Shown piece by piece: positions 45,275 through 57,103 of a DNA stretch of 64,000 nt. The stretch is from positions 20,807,932 through 20,871,931 of the forward strand of contig NC_081412.1 in NCBI RefSeq assembly GCF_030272615.1, given 5' to 3'. The first letter of the stretch is position 1. Every line of letters begins with the position of its first letter. The DNA comes from Cryptomeria japonica (Eukaryota > Streptophyta > Pinopsida > Cupressales > Cupressaceae). The position numbers and the translations under genes are program-made. The notes beneath the pieces are model-generated. The model worked only from the letters and a program-made list of their open reading frames with translations. It did no database searches and was not told the origin of the DNA.

Positions 45275-45648
45275 TGTTGGATTAATTAGAACATTATCTA
45301 ATTATTTAATTAATTAGGTTCTTTAATTACATTTTTCACATAAGATAAACTTCGGTGCTTTTTACTTTTATTTCTTTAGGCTGATAATAGCTTAAGTTAT
45401 CTCATTCATTATGATTGTGACACTTGGCACTAGGTAATTTAATCTTGCATTAGGGTTTTGCATCTAGGGTTTCATTCATCCGCTTATAAGGATTCATTCA
45501 TTCATTGTAATCATATTCTTTTGTGCAATCAATACAATTGTCTCAATTTGTGTTGAGAAAATTATCCTTGCTTGATCTCTTTTATGTGATAGTTATTTTT
45601 GTTGCACATAATTCTTAGCTCTCTCTGGTTGTATCATAATTTTTTACA
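45275..45648 (+). repeat. Element F 3' LTR
   Basis: Starts TGTTGGATTAATTAG and ends TTTTTTACA (374 bp). Its second half matches the truncated 5' LTR at 39305-39477. Between 45649 and 46785 I see only AT-rich DNA with a low-complexity hydrophobic frame (46179-46481) and no supportable gene. Confidence 0.7.
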
Positions 45649-46785
45649 AAACCTGTGAATGCATGATTGTTTTCCCATTCATGCCCCATGTATTTCTTAT
45701 CAATATAATGAAAATCATGATATTATTGTTGATCGTGTCCTTGAAAAATTAATTTACTCATCCCATAAACAATTGTGTCTTGTTATGCTACTTTGACTAC
45801 TTATTTCTTGTAAATAGTTTTCTTTTGTGTGCAAGTTTGTCTTGTGCTTCCTATTTTGGTTTTGTGTTATGTGTTTTCATTTTCAATAAATTACAATAGC
45901 ATTAATGTATTTTCCCGTTTCTCTCAAGTGATTACTTCTTGTTACCACAAGAAGTTTGTGGCTATAGAATTATAAATATTTTAATTTTAGGATATCTTCT
46001 TTAGATAAGATATGAGCGTCTTCTAAACAAATATGGTGCTTGGTGGAGGTGGAGTGGAGTGCCTTCTAAATAGATATTAATATGAAAATATTAATCATTA
46101 ATAGTACCTCATTAATATTTCTTCATCTAATATATATATCTTTAGCAAGACAACATCAATTAGATAATATGTTAATGATTGATACTTATTTTAATTAATG
46201 TTGTCTTAGTGTTAATTTATTTTTTGGTTGTAGGTTTTTCAGTTCTTGTTTTTCATTCTTTGAGGTTTTATTATGCATCTTCTTGTTTTATTTTCCTTTT
46301 GTTGTTAGTATTTGTGTTTTCTTTTATTGTAGCCTTTTTTCTTTTTTTTGTTTCCTCCTTTTTTTGGTTTTTTATCTTCTCAAGTCTTTTTAAAACTCTT
46401 TATTTTAGTCTAAATTATTCATTTATCCTTGAATTGTGTGCACCCTTCTCACCACCCATCCCCTTTCGTCTTTTTATTTAGTCTTAGTCTACAATCTATC
46501 ATTTCTCTCTTTCAACTATTCTTTTCATCTTGATGATGGTTCACAGAGCATGACCTAAAATGTTGATGCAATAATTATTGCGCAGTTTAATCCAAAAATC
46601 TATCACAATAGTAATAAATGCATTTACCATAAGAAATTCTATAAGTACTCCTTGTCATTATCCTAACATTCACTTTCTCACTTGCGCTCACTCACTATTG
46701 CATTATGTTCCCACAAATTCAACTCCTCGCACACAAACACTAGCTATATTTCTACACTTCACCACCACAATTTCTAATTGTTGCA

Positions 46786-48500
46786 ATGGTTTCCACCATT
46801 CTTGTAGCTTCTATAGAGAAAACCTATCCTAAGTATAAGATACTCCCTTACAAAGCAATGATAGTGGACCTAATGGGTGCATTATCAAGGGTTTTTATTG
46901 ATGTTATACATACATCATATGTAAGGAGGTACATCCATGCTCCTATGCTGAAGATCAAACATACAACAATCAAGGAGCTGAGAAGAACTCTGTTGCAATT
47001 GGGATCTAACTTGTACTCACCTCAATATGCTTGAATTGGAGAAAAATAACCAGATGTATGGAAGGATTTCCAAGATTTCATCATGGAAGAATAATGGGTC
47101 CACCTAGCGTTCAGTTGGTTGCATGATGAATACTTATACCTAGACAACCCGCATCGCATTACAAAGGAGGCCATTCAAGTTGTTACCTGATTGTTGGCAT
47201 AAGGGGAAATTTTGTCTAACAAGGGTATAAAAAAAATGAGGTTACAAATCTTGTTGGGGCTAGTTCTAATGGAAGGAGCTTGGACATCAATAATATCACA
47301 AATCCCACTGTAAAACACACAACAAAGGTGATTTCCTATAAGATCTATTTCACCAATTGGGAGGGCTCTACCATAGTTATTGCAAAACACACAACTTATC
47401 AAATGATGGTTGAAGGAAAAGACATTTTTTTTATCGGTAAGGGCTTTTGAATGGAGCTTATAACCAGTGGGGTCACTGAGGGGGACCCCATCCCCAAATA
47501 TATTTTGATTATGAAGCATTAACACCTCAAATTTTCATCTCTTCATCTATCTCTTCGTATCCCTCCATCTATCTCTCCTTATCACTCCAAGCACCCTTAT
47601 CACTCCACTCAATCTCCTTATCACTCCAATCCATCTCCTTATTGGTCCACTTGATCTCCATTTATTACCAATCTGTCTGTCGTCAACTTGCCACTGATTA
47701 TTGCCAACTTAGAAACATCCTTAACACCACGAGGTCATTATAGTCAACATCAATGACAACATCATAAACATCGAACATAGTGAGGCATTAACGCCTCTAC
47801 ATCAAGATCACTAATCACCAGTAAGGAACTGCAGCAACACGATGGGCCAAGAATATCATGTGGCATGTATAGATGATAACAAAAGCAAGGCACAAACAAA
47901 TGCTCAGGAAGGGACTCAAACCAAAGACCCACTATCAACAGTGGGATGCAACATAGCATTGCATTGTGAGGTCAACCCCTCGAAGATAAAGACTTTTATT
48001 TATGTGAAATTCTCATAATGGAGCTACTGGATAATGTTGTGCCTAGATAAAGAGCAGAAGGTATAACTTTCAATACATAACTATGTTGATTTTTTTAGCT
48101 TTCTATTTCATGCATGAATCACCTTCATATGCCAAAAAGGTGTGGGGTACAAATAGACCCATTGTTACACACATAAATGATTATGTTAAATATTTCTCGG
48201 GTACTAATGCCTACAAATAAGTATTTTGAGGATTCTTTAAATCTTTTCAATAGAGGATTCAAGACGGGTGGAGTATTTCAAATGCTATAGTTTGGAACTA
48301 CAGTAGAATGAAGGCTATATATCCTCAAACATCATGGATCCTTCACTACCTTATGAGGTAATAGACAAAGATATATAGTCCTATGCAACAAGTTTGTTGA
48401 GTCTTCCTAAGGTCATTGAGGCGGAGATACATCTTACAACAAAAGAATTCATGGAGCCAATGATCAAGGAGAAGTTCGCAATGCATTTGGAGGAGAATAA
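46786..48500 (+). pseudogene. Element G: ORF-X fragment of the B/D family, plus strand
   Basis: The open start (46786-47034) reads DLMGALSRVFIDVI and VRRYIHAPMLK, matching DLMGALSRIPFEVL..IRVYIHVKLE of element B. Next come WVHLAFSWLHDEYLYLDNPHRITKEAI (two blocks) and KIYFTNW (47340-47360) with a following YQMMVEGKD. The later part is low-complexity (TCTCCTTATCACTCCA repeats, about 47565-47645) and stop-ridden up to about 48500, where the second LINE starts. No LTR, primer site or CCHC region could be attached to it, so it is an internal fragment. Confidence 0.55.
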
Positions 48501-48511
48501 ATAAAATCTCC

Positions 48512-49885
48512 ATGAGCAATGAGTGGTTACTTGATAAGCCTTCAATTGAAATCCCTGATTGGGACCCTTTTTCTACCCCCTGTATTAGAGTCTTTGGCTC
48601 CTTGGTTGAGGGGTATTGGATAGGTGATAAATGACAGAACATTGAAAGTATCCACCCTGACCTTATCAATCTTAAGAATCATCTGTCTTCTGCCTGGTTG
48701 AACAATGAGCAAGATTCTCTTATTTGGAAATATGAACCTAAAGGCAACATTACTATCTCTTCAATGAATGGTGTTCTTTCCCCTGCCCCCTCAGAGAATC
48801 CCTTTTGGTCTAAAGCCTAGATAAAGGGTCTTGTCCCTAAGATCAATTTTTTCTATTGGACAATTCTTCAAAACAAAATTTTGACCTTAGACAATCTAAA
48901 GGTTAGAGGTTTTTTCTTCCCAAATAGGTGTGCTTTATGTCTTGAGGAGGAAGAGTCTATGGACCATTTGGCTATCCACCGTTCCTTCACTGTTTCAATT
49001 TGGGAAAGATTTCTTAAGAATTTTTGTATGTAATGGGTGTTTCCTAACTCTATCTGAGATTTGTTCCATTCTTGGAGTTATCATTGGTCTAACCCCACTT
49101 TGAGATCTTTGTGGCAGCTATCACTCCCTCACATATTGTGGGGGATCTCGAAAGAAAGTAACAACCACATCTTCAAGGACACTTCTCTCACCCAGGCTAT
49201 TGTTTTCCAAAAAATTCAAAGGGCTATTGTGGAGAACATTAGGATCATTGGGGATCCATGCAATTCTGCCAACCCCATGGAAACTCACATTTTCAACTCC
49301 TGGAATCTGAAGAGTGTTGTTAGTACTGATCCTAAACAAAACAAGAGACTAGAAGCTAGATGACACTCTCCCCCTCATGGTTGGCTCAAAATCAACTTTG
49401 ACGGAGCTACCAAAGGCAATGCTGGCCCAACGAGATGTGGTACAATTATCAGAGATGAAAATGGCAGTTGTAAGGAAATGATTGTTGTTCCTATAGGTTG
49501 CCAAACTAACCACATGGTGGAAGCTATGGCTTCTCTCCAAGGCATCCTCCTAGCTAAAAGATGGAACTGTCCCTATCTATGGATTGAGGGGGACTCTAAT
49601 AACATCATCAAGTGCCTAAAAGGAACTTCTAAGCCTTCATGGACTATCAACAACATAATAAAGGCTGCTAGAGATCTCATCAACACCTTCGATAAATGTT
49701 TTATTTCCTACATTTACCATGAAGCTAATGGTCCAGCTGACTGGGCAGCCAATGTGGCGATCAATTACAACAATATGGTTACCTCGAAGGGTGAAGAGGG
49801 TCTCTTCAATGACATCAGATCGATCATTTTCATGGATCAATATAAAAGTACCCCAAAGATCATAAATGGACAAAATAATAATTAA
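48512..49885 (+). pseudogene. LINE ORF2 tail: zf-RVT and RNase H (copy 2)
   Basis: One frame with a few stops. It begins SNEWLLDKPSIEIPDWDPF, then a zf-RVT domain (FWSKAxIKGLVPKINFFYW..LKVRGFFFPNRCALCLEEEESMDHL) with the CxxC..H pattern, then WGISKESNNHIF and the RNase H domain: LKINFDGATKGNAGP with catalytic Asp, HMVEAMASLQ with Glu, WIEGDSNNIIKCLKG with Asp, and NGPADWAANVA with the last Asp. The end is a stop at 49883-49885. Stops include a TGG-to-TGA type at 49361. RNase H would remove RNA from the RNA-DNA hybrid during target-primed reverse transcription. The polymerase itself is not included. Confidence 0.85.
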
Positions 49886-50051
49886 ATAGATTAATAGGAG
49901 GGCTATGAGTAATTATCATTATGTCAGTACCATTTATTACAAGACCAATGCCACCTTTTCCCATGATTTCTGGGTATATGTGGTCGCTTCGAGAAATTTC
50001 TTTCCTATAGCTTTCTGCAACTCTCGGCCTTTTGTTTTGAAAAGCAAAAAA

Positions 50052-51774
50052 ATGGGAGGAAATATACGCCGCTATGAACCCAACAACTGTAAGGAGTGGA
50101 AACAAAAGGAGGTAATTTGGAACATCTTGCAGAAGGGCGGGTTTACGAAGTTTATGGAGAGGCTCCATGGGAGGGACACCACAATCACTAACTTTTTTTG
50201 CAAAAACTAGAGGAAGGGCACCCTAAAGATGGGAGATCAAACAATCTCAATTGATGAAGACCTCATCGCTCAGGTCATGGGTCTTTGCAGGGAAGGAAGC
50301 AATTACTACAAAGATAGAAAACTGAGCAAGGAGGCAATTGAGCGATACCCCGAAACAACAAAGGAGAAGAAGCGCTTGGTAAAGCTAAGTAAAACCTACT
50401 ACCCGCCTAGGACATTTGTTAAGCCATGGAGTAAGGTTTTGTTTACTATTATGCGTTACATTACCTTGGATGGCAGATTCACAAAAGTGCATGGCTATCA
50501 TTTTGTATTGCTTAATCATTTCAGGTATGATGAAAAAGTTAATATTCCATATTTTCTGTTGTGTTCAATGAATGCTACCATCAAAGCCCATAAAGAGAAC
50601 CCTAAGGGTGATACATCTATGCATCAAGGTCTTATGGTGTTAATTTATGATCATTTAAAAGCTAACCAAGTTGCCCACCCCTAGCCTTCTATCTCTGAGT
50701 CTAAGGAGGAAGGGTCGGATTTTGGTTTTTCTATGGGTGAGGAGTCTGAAAGTGATTCGATGAGTGAGTCAGAGGAGAGTCTGGAAGACTCTGAATCTGA
50801 AATTGGTAAGAAAAGAAAACAAGCAAGTACCAAGCCCTCCTCTTCTAAGGGTAAGAAAAAAACTAAATAAAAGGTTTTTGAGATCCGCTCCTCCTCTTCG
50901 AAGGTCTCTGAGGATTCTGAGAAGGATGAACCCCAATCTCCTCGGAAAAAGAAAATTAAAACTTCCATTCAGATAAGGAACAAACAGAAGAGGCAAGGTG
51001 ATTATGATATGGAACTGGAGGATAAAGTGTAGAGAAAGGATCCTGACGTTGACCATAAATTGGAGGAGGAGATCACATGGGAAGGTTTTGATAAGAGGGT
51101 TGGTGGAAATATCAATAAGATCACTAGTGGCGATGTCCCCAAAAATGAACAGGACAATCCTGGTGAGAAAACCCCCTTCAAATCCTCCCACTGAGGGTTT
51201 GAAAGGGTTTGTGGACACCATCGATTGGTTAATTAACAGTTACAAGAAAGCTATGAAGGATAATAAGAAGCTGAGCCACAAGGTCCAAATTCTAGAGACA
51301 ATCAGTATTGGTGAAGGTAAATCAATGGCGGAATATGTTGAGGATTTGAGTAAAACTGTTGCCAGAGCTGAAGAGATCAGAGATTCCTTCAACCCTAGGT
51401 TTGAGCAAATTGAGAAGTCCCTGATAGAGATAAAAACCAATGACAATGCTACGGACCATAGAATGGTGAAAACTGACAACAAATTCAACAAAATTGAAAA
51501 ATGCCTCAAAAGCATTACTGAACAAAGCTATAGCATTCTGAAAGCCTCGGCCAACAATACCAAAATTCTCATCAGTAAATTGGAGAAAGAGAAGGATTCC
51601 CTAAGGCTGGAACCTAACATTGAAGGTATGGGAGAAGTGCAAAGACCTAGAATGAGGACCAGAGGCAAAAAGAAGGAGAAGAAGCCAAACAAGGATATGG
51701 AAGAACTCAAAGTTGCTTCGGCAAATTATGACCAACTGATCAATAAGGTGGTTGATCTTCTTAAGTCTTTATAG
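50052..51774 (+). pseudogene. Extra ORF downstream of RNase H in the LINE (copy 2), function unknown
   Basis: ATG 50052 (MGGNIRRYEPNNCKEWK) begins about 574 codons ending in DLLKSL-stop at 51772-51774. One frame holds to about 51180 with stops at 50208 (probably TGG to TAG), 50682 and near 50868. It then shifts by one base near a C run around 51170-51180, and the last 200 codons are open. N-terminal domain: RLHGRDTTITNFF, IDEDLIAQVMGL, YYKDRKLSKEA, HGYHFVLLNHF. Middle: Ser/Glu/Asp-rich, then Lys-rich. C-terminus: long coiled coil (KIEKCLKSITEQSYSILK) and a basic patch. All parts align with 36582-38236. I do not recognise the N-terminal domain. Confidence 0.75.
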
Positions 51775-51935
51775 TTGTTGTTTGTCATTTTAGCCTTTTC
51801 TCTAGTTTTTCCGCTTTGTTGTTCCTTTCTTTAGCTGTCCATTCGGTTTACTGGCCTCTTTGCCAGTCTTTTTGTAAGTTGTTTCTATGCTGGTCTAGAT
51901 TCTTTTTGATGAACTATCTTATGCTCCTATGTTAA

Positions 51936-51957
51936 AGGTTTCGGGTCCTTAAAACCT
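51936..51957 (+). other. 3' terminal hairpin of the LINE (copy 2)
   Basis: AGGTTT (51936-51941) pairs with AAACCT (51952-51957). The GGTTTYGGGTC core is shared with copy 1 (38403-38424), about 20 bp from the element end in both. Confidence 0.55.
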
Positions 51958-51978
51958 ATTTTTCATTTTAATCAGAAC

Positions 51979-53523
51979 ACATGGACTTTACTTCCCCGAC
52001 CTAAAAAATAAGAATGTTATTGGAACTAAATGGTTTTTTAGGAATAAATTGAATGAAGATGGATAAGTTGTAAGGAATAAAGCTAGATTGGTTTGTAAAG
52101 GATATTCTAAGAACAAAGGAATTGATTATGGTGAAAATTTTGCACCTATATCTAGGATTGAAGCTGTAAGATTATTTCTTGCCTATGTTGTATATAAGAA
52201 CTACAAGATTTATTAGATGGATGTCAAGTGTGCATTTTTTAATGGGGATCTTGATGAGAAAGTTTATATTAAGAAACCTGATGGTTTTTCACTTTCAGAT
52301 CATAAAAACATGGTTTGTAGGTTAAGGAAAGCTTTATATGGATTGAAATAGGCACCTAGAGGTTGGTATGCAAGGTTAGATAAATATCTTTTGAAGCTTG
52401 GTTTCACTAAAGGTAATGTTGATAGTAATTTATATTATAAAGTCACTGATGATGATATAGTGATTATTGAAGTATTTGTTGATGACATCATTTTTGGAGG
52501 TGAAGATAAGTTGTGCCTGGAATTTTCTAAAAATATGGAGAAAGAATGTGAAATGTCTATGATTGGGGAAATGGAATTTTTCTTAGGTTTGCAGATTACT
52601 TAGACTGATAAAGGTATTTTCATCTGTCAAACTAAGTATGCAAGGGAATTGTTGAAGAAATTTGGTATGGTAGATTCTAAACCGGTAAGTACTCCTATGT
52701 TTACAAGTGATAAATTGACAAGGAAAGATGAATCTGCACCGGTAAATCCTACAAGATACAATTCTATGATTGGAGGTCTGCTATATTTGACTCAGACTAG
52801 GCTTGACATAATGAATATTGTTTTTATTGCTTCAAAATTTCAGAGTGATCCTAGAGAAATTCATGAGAGTGCAGTGAAAAGAATTTTTAGATACTTGCAA
52901 GGTACATCTGAATATGGTGTATGGTACCCTAAGGATGATGACTTTACTTTATGTGCATAAATAGATGCAGATTGGGCTGGTGATGTTGATGACCAGAAAA
53001 GTACTTCCGGTGGAACTTTCTTTCTTGGAAAGAAATTGGTTTCATGGATCAGCAAGAAATAATCATGTACTTCTTTATCTCCTATTGAAGTTGAGTATGT
53101 TGTTGCTGCTACTAACTATACACAAGTTTATGGATGAAGCAAATGTTGAAGGATATAAAATTACATTGCATTGGACCGGTAGTTATTCACTGTGATAACT
53201 CTACTGCTATAGACATAACAAAGATTCCAGCATTTCACTCTAAGACAAAGAACATATCTATTCAGTATAACCTTTTGAAGGAGAAGATGGAAGAAAATGA
53301 AGTTAGACTGGTTTATGTGAATATTAAAGAGAAGATTGTAGACATTTTCACTAAACCTTTGCCTAAAGAATCATTTAAGTATCTGGGAGACAGATTAGGG
53401 GCTTCTACCCCTCTGACAAAGAATCAATTGATGCTATTTGACATCAATATGGTATGCATTATCAAAGATATTATTCATTCTGACATTGATGTGGGGATGC
53501 TACTGCTCAGGGGGAGTAGCTAG
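51979..53523 (+). pseudogene. Copia RT-RNase H pseudogene of element H
   Basis: RT blocks: [49 protein letters not shown] with an intact VDD active site. RNase H blocks: IDADWAGDVDDQKSTSGGTFFLG, a SxIEVEYV segment (usual AEAEY), HCDNSTAIDITK, KTKNISIQYNLLKEK, then IFTKPLPKESFKYLGDRLG near the C-terminus. Stops occur after NEDG, in IYxMDVK, in LKxAPRG, after LGLQIT, after LCA and in KKxSCTS. Five of the six are explained by CAA-to-TAA or CAG-to-TAG. There are small frameshifts near 52010 and 53130. Confidence 0.85.
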
Positions 53524-53776
53524 CCTTGTGTTTCAGTGGTTTTTGTTTTTGCTTTGATATTTTTGCCAGATTTCTATCATTAATGTCAAATGGGGAGAGA
53601 TATATGTGAAAAACAGAGCTTTACATAGTTATCATTCACAGGGGGAGTTTGGTCTATTTCATAACTTCATTGCTATATCTTTATGTGGAAGATTGTTGGT
53701 TGTCTTCCATTGGGGGAGACTTGTTTGGCATTTCTTGGCACCTGTATTTTTTTCACATCTAGTGTTGCCATCAATG

Positions 53777-53789
53777 CCAAAGGGGAGAT
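53777..53789 (+). promoter_or_regulatory. Polypurine tract of element H
   Basis: CCAAAGGGGAGAT lies directly before the TGTTGGCCATTTGG start of the LTR; it has the same form as that of element E. Confidence 0.8.
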
Positions 53790-54999
53790 TGTTGGCCATT
53801 TGGAAGAATTGATTATGTGTTGCATTGATGTTTTGTCACTGATGTCAACACTAGTTTTTTTGGTTGCTTTACCGGTATCCTTCTGGTCCCGGTAGGTTGT
53901 TTGGTTTTTGATTGAATTGGATCATGATGGTCTGGTATGCTTCAGTATGTTTTGGTTATGGAATTGGCTTATTCATGCTACTCATATTCATGTTCAGTTA
54001 GTTGGTTTTGGATTTGGTGATCGGATGCTATCTTGTTTGCTAGAAAGCTTGGTTTGTTGTTCTGGTGAGGGTTTCACCAATAGAGCTTTGATGAATATCT
54101 TTAATGATATGCATAAGTGTTGTTGGTGTGGCTTCTAGTGGAGATTCAGGATGTTGATGGTGATCATGTTCGAGACTTAGTTGATTGGGATAATTGCTTT
54201 GCCATGTGTGGACATATATTGGGTCCCAATATTATCTATGTTATGGACTGAATTAATGTAACGTGTGGATTGGACCTCCCTATGTGTTTCTGGGATGTCT
54301 TATGGGTTGGATATTATTTGTTTAGTCTCCGACCGACATGTTTTGTAATTATCAATTGTTTTATTATCTGGTGGCTAACCTTATTGTTTATGGTCGAGGG
54401 TTTGTATATATATGATGTAAGATCTCATTGTAAATCACAAGTGAGGATGTGTATGAGTGAATAATGTAATAATCATTCAGATAGAGGATTTGGTCGATCA
54501 TTGGTGATTGAGTTGGGTTTATGTAAGAGGATTTAGTCCTCTGGTATTGATTGTATTCAGGCATAGGAGATGTTATCTTTGTAGTTCATTCCTTCTTCCA
54601 GATTGTAGTCTATATTTCTATGTAGTCAGTGAACTCCTTTTGTGATGAGCAGTGTGCTCTAGGTTGTTGGTCGTCCTGCAAGTGGAGGCCCCTCAATTGT
54701 AATTCACATACTTAATACATAAGTATTATCTGATTGTGGGTAGGCTTCCCACCATGGTTTTTCCCTTTACTGGGTTTTCCACGTATAAATCTTGGTGTCA
54801 TGTGGATGGTATTTATTCTCTGATTATTGTTTATGCTTAATTGGTTTATCTGCTATTTCGGTAATTGGTTTATGCATTCTGGTATTGATCTTTTGGGTTA
54901 TGGTATTAAAGTTTAAATTGCTTAAATGTTCTGGTAATCTGAGACAACCGATTCACCGCCCCCTCTTAGTTGTCTTCCGGTTATTTGAACTATCTAACA
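53790..54999 (+). repeat. Element H 3' LTR
   Basis: Starts TGTTGGCCATTTGG and ends TATCTAACA (TG...CA). A TATATATAT motif at 54405-54413 is a likely TATA box. The end is provisional as there is no second LTR to compare with. Confidence 0.7.
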
Positions 55000-57103
55000 C
55001 TAAGGAGAGAGTATTCATAAGAGACGTACTATTTCAAGCAAGGAATAGGTCCTAACAAAGTAACATACATGTACTCACATGAATGATAATTATATAAAAG
55101 AAAGGACATCAAGATATGAAAAATTCAACTCATAAAAGAAAAAGTGAATTCTTAGAGAGAGGAAAGTGATAGAAAATTATTCTTGCCCCCCAAGTATAGA
55201 GAAAATAATAAATAGACTATTATGTTTCTCACTGAGTATTATTTCACTTGAAATTATACCACCATGAATGACAATGATCCCCTAATAGGTAAGCTAACAA
55301 TGTTACAAAGAAAGGAACAACATAATAGGAACTTGGATTTTATTTGAAATGATTATAAAAAATATGCCATTCATTATCACATGTTACTTTTTATGATACC
55401 TAAATCAATATATTGTTGTATTTTAATTTTTAAATCTTGATGTTCATTAGTCGAATGGCCATGGATTTGATGATGCTTGCAAAAAATAGAATTTTCAAGA
55501 TGTTGTCTACGTTCCTTTCTTTGTTTAGACCAAAGAAGAGAAATTAAGTTGGTGTGAAGAAGGTCAGACAAACAATTATCTTATTGTAATACCATATTGG
55601 AATGAGAATACATGGATTCACTAGACAGTGGGGGATGGGATGTTGACAAAAGAAGAGGTTAGAAACCTAGCTCTTTACTAGAAAAGAATGATTTCTCAAG
55701 ACTCTCAAGACTTTGTTGCACACATCTTAAAACTTGTCCATTGTATATATGTGTAGTTGAAATGTCCCAAAGAGAGGGTTGGTTCTTAGGTGGAATTGGA
55801 TTGAAGTTTAAAGAGGCCCAACTAACATCTAGACATGTGTTAGGACAAAAACTTTGAGTGTCAAATTCAAACATCTTAGGTTTGTTACAAAAAGAAGGTG
55901 TGAAATCTAATCACCCCCAATCATCGTCCAAGAGTCCCTCTTTATGAACATCTTTAGTAGGAGATGGTGTATTTATCACAATTAGATAGAAGATTGTGGA
56001 AACTAAAAAAGTATATTGTATGTTCTTGTCGGATTCTAATATAAACAATTTGTAATTATATGTGTAATACATTGCATGATAACCATGTTGATGATTCATT
56101 CCACCCTTAACAACAATTTTTGGTTTTTGTTGAGGTTGAGAGAAATATTTATGAAGGTGGACAACAACATTAGGCTTCTCAGCATCACAAATGATATTTA
56201 TTTAATCTTGGTTAGGTTCCTCATTTTTGGGAGAGAGAGTATTGGAAACATTATAATAATGGGAAATGGTACCATCCCTTGTTCTAAGGTATCTTTATGA
56301 TTAAGACAAATTTTAGGAAAGGGACAATTATATATCATTATTTCTTCATATCTAGTAGAAGGTCATTTAAATGAAAATAAGGTGAGGTACATTTCATAAT
56401 TATATATCATTATTTCTTAATATCATTCTTATAGGTGAGGTACATTTCAAGAGAAGGATGAACATCATTCTCTAAAGGTTCATCTATAGGAGGGGGTTCT
56501 TTAAAAGAGTTGTTCATATTCTCTTCTTGAACTAATGTGCCCTCATTGGTGGGCCCAATTTTGGGAGAGGGTAAATCATAGCTATGAATGAAAGGGAGAA
56601 CTAAGTTATCATCATATGCATGAATGAGAACATCATGAAAATATTGAATGTAACCTAAAATTGAACTAAAAAAATAAGATAAGAACTCCATATGCACTTA
56701 TGATCAAACAAGAAACTCATATGCCATATGAAAGGTGTAATCAAATTAATGTTCACTCAATATATGCAGTGAAATTATGAAAAGTTAGATTAGAAAACAC
56801 CAAATCAGAAATATACAAAATGTAAGAAGTTTTGGGTTCACCAACATATAAGGTGGTGAAATAGGATTCATTAAATTTTGCATGCAAACTAAAAATCTTA
56901 GGCCAATTCCACTCTTACATTGGAAGGAAGATAATCCACTTGGCCCAATATCCTTGGGCACTAGGTGAATTCAATGATCCTTTGTTGTGAGTTGAAAGTG
57001 ACTATGCGAATTATGGGAAGAGTGAGGAGATGACCTTTTTTGCATGTACCAATTTGTCACGGAGTGAGAATCCAATTTCAAGAAAGGAGACATTAAAGTA
57101 GAT
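55000..57103 (-). mobile_element. Element I internal region: gypsy-like, minus strand
   Basis: Lies 3' (on the minus strand) of the LTR at 57104-57986. It carries a gag-type Cys/His motif (55377-55571) and several broken frames. I see no polymerase. It resembles element A in LTR sequence and in the gag-like motif, so both belong to one broad pol-less lineage. Element H's LTR abuts its lower end. The first 370 bp (55000-55376) hold nothing I can name. Confidence 0.5.
55377..56697 (-). pseudogene. Gag-like remnant of element I
   Basis: Broken frames at 56697-56410, 56099-55911, 55874-55659 and 55571-55377. The last one has IFCKHHQIHGHSTNEHQDLK followed by a helical KIQQYIDLGIIK, the arrangement of the Cys/His motif found after the capsid region of many plant Ty3/gypsy gags. 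The upstream part is acidic and Pro-rich (EEPPPIDEPLENDVHPS-like). There are stops throughout; no complete protein remains. Confidence 0.5.

Larger units (their letters stand above)
39305..45648 (+). mobile_element. Element F: deleted copia-like element
   Basis: A partial 5' LTR (39305-39477), an initiator-Met-type primer site, gag and protease remnants (to about 42029) and a 3' LTR with polypurine tract (45262-45648) belong together: the last about 170 bp of the two LTRs align. A TIR-bounded segment (42034-44337) is inserted after the gag/pre-integrase region. Only about 0.9 kb separates that insert from the polypurine tract, and I find no integrase, RT or RNase H, so most of pol has been deleted or was never present. 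Confidence 0.7.
48505..51977 (+). mobile_element. LINE with extra 3' ORF, copy 2
   Basis: Order: ORF2 tail with zinc-finger (zf-RVT) and RNase H (about 48512-49885), a 166-bp spacer, extra ORF (50052-51774), 3' UTR with hairpin (51936-51957), and an end near TTTTAATCAGAACA. It is the same order as the copy split at 20767-38447. The 5' boundary near 48505 is an estimate from where the ORF2-like frame starts; I could not identify a target duplication. Directly after it comes the pol gene of element H. Confidence 0.75.
51979..54999 (+). mobile_element. Element H: 5'-truncated Ty1/copia element
   Basis: The RT to RNase H part of pol, a polypurine tract and a 3' LTR are present; gag, protease, integrase and the 5' LTR are not. 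It begins abruptly at TGGACTTTACTTCCCCGACC (the WxLxPxP segment before RT), right at the 3' end of the second LINE. Its protein is closely related to that of element E. Confidence 0.8.

Noticed and set aside
46179-46481. 100-codon hydrophobic frame, membrane-protein-like
   Set aside because: Low-complexity T-rich DNA yields Phe/Leu/Val-rich translation; no start context, no homology, no second copy.
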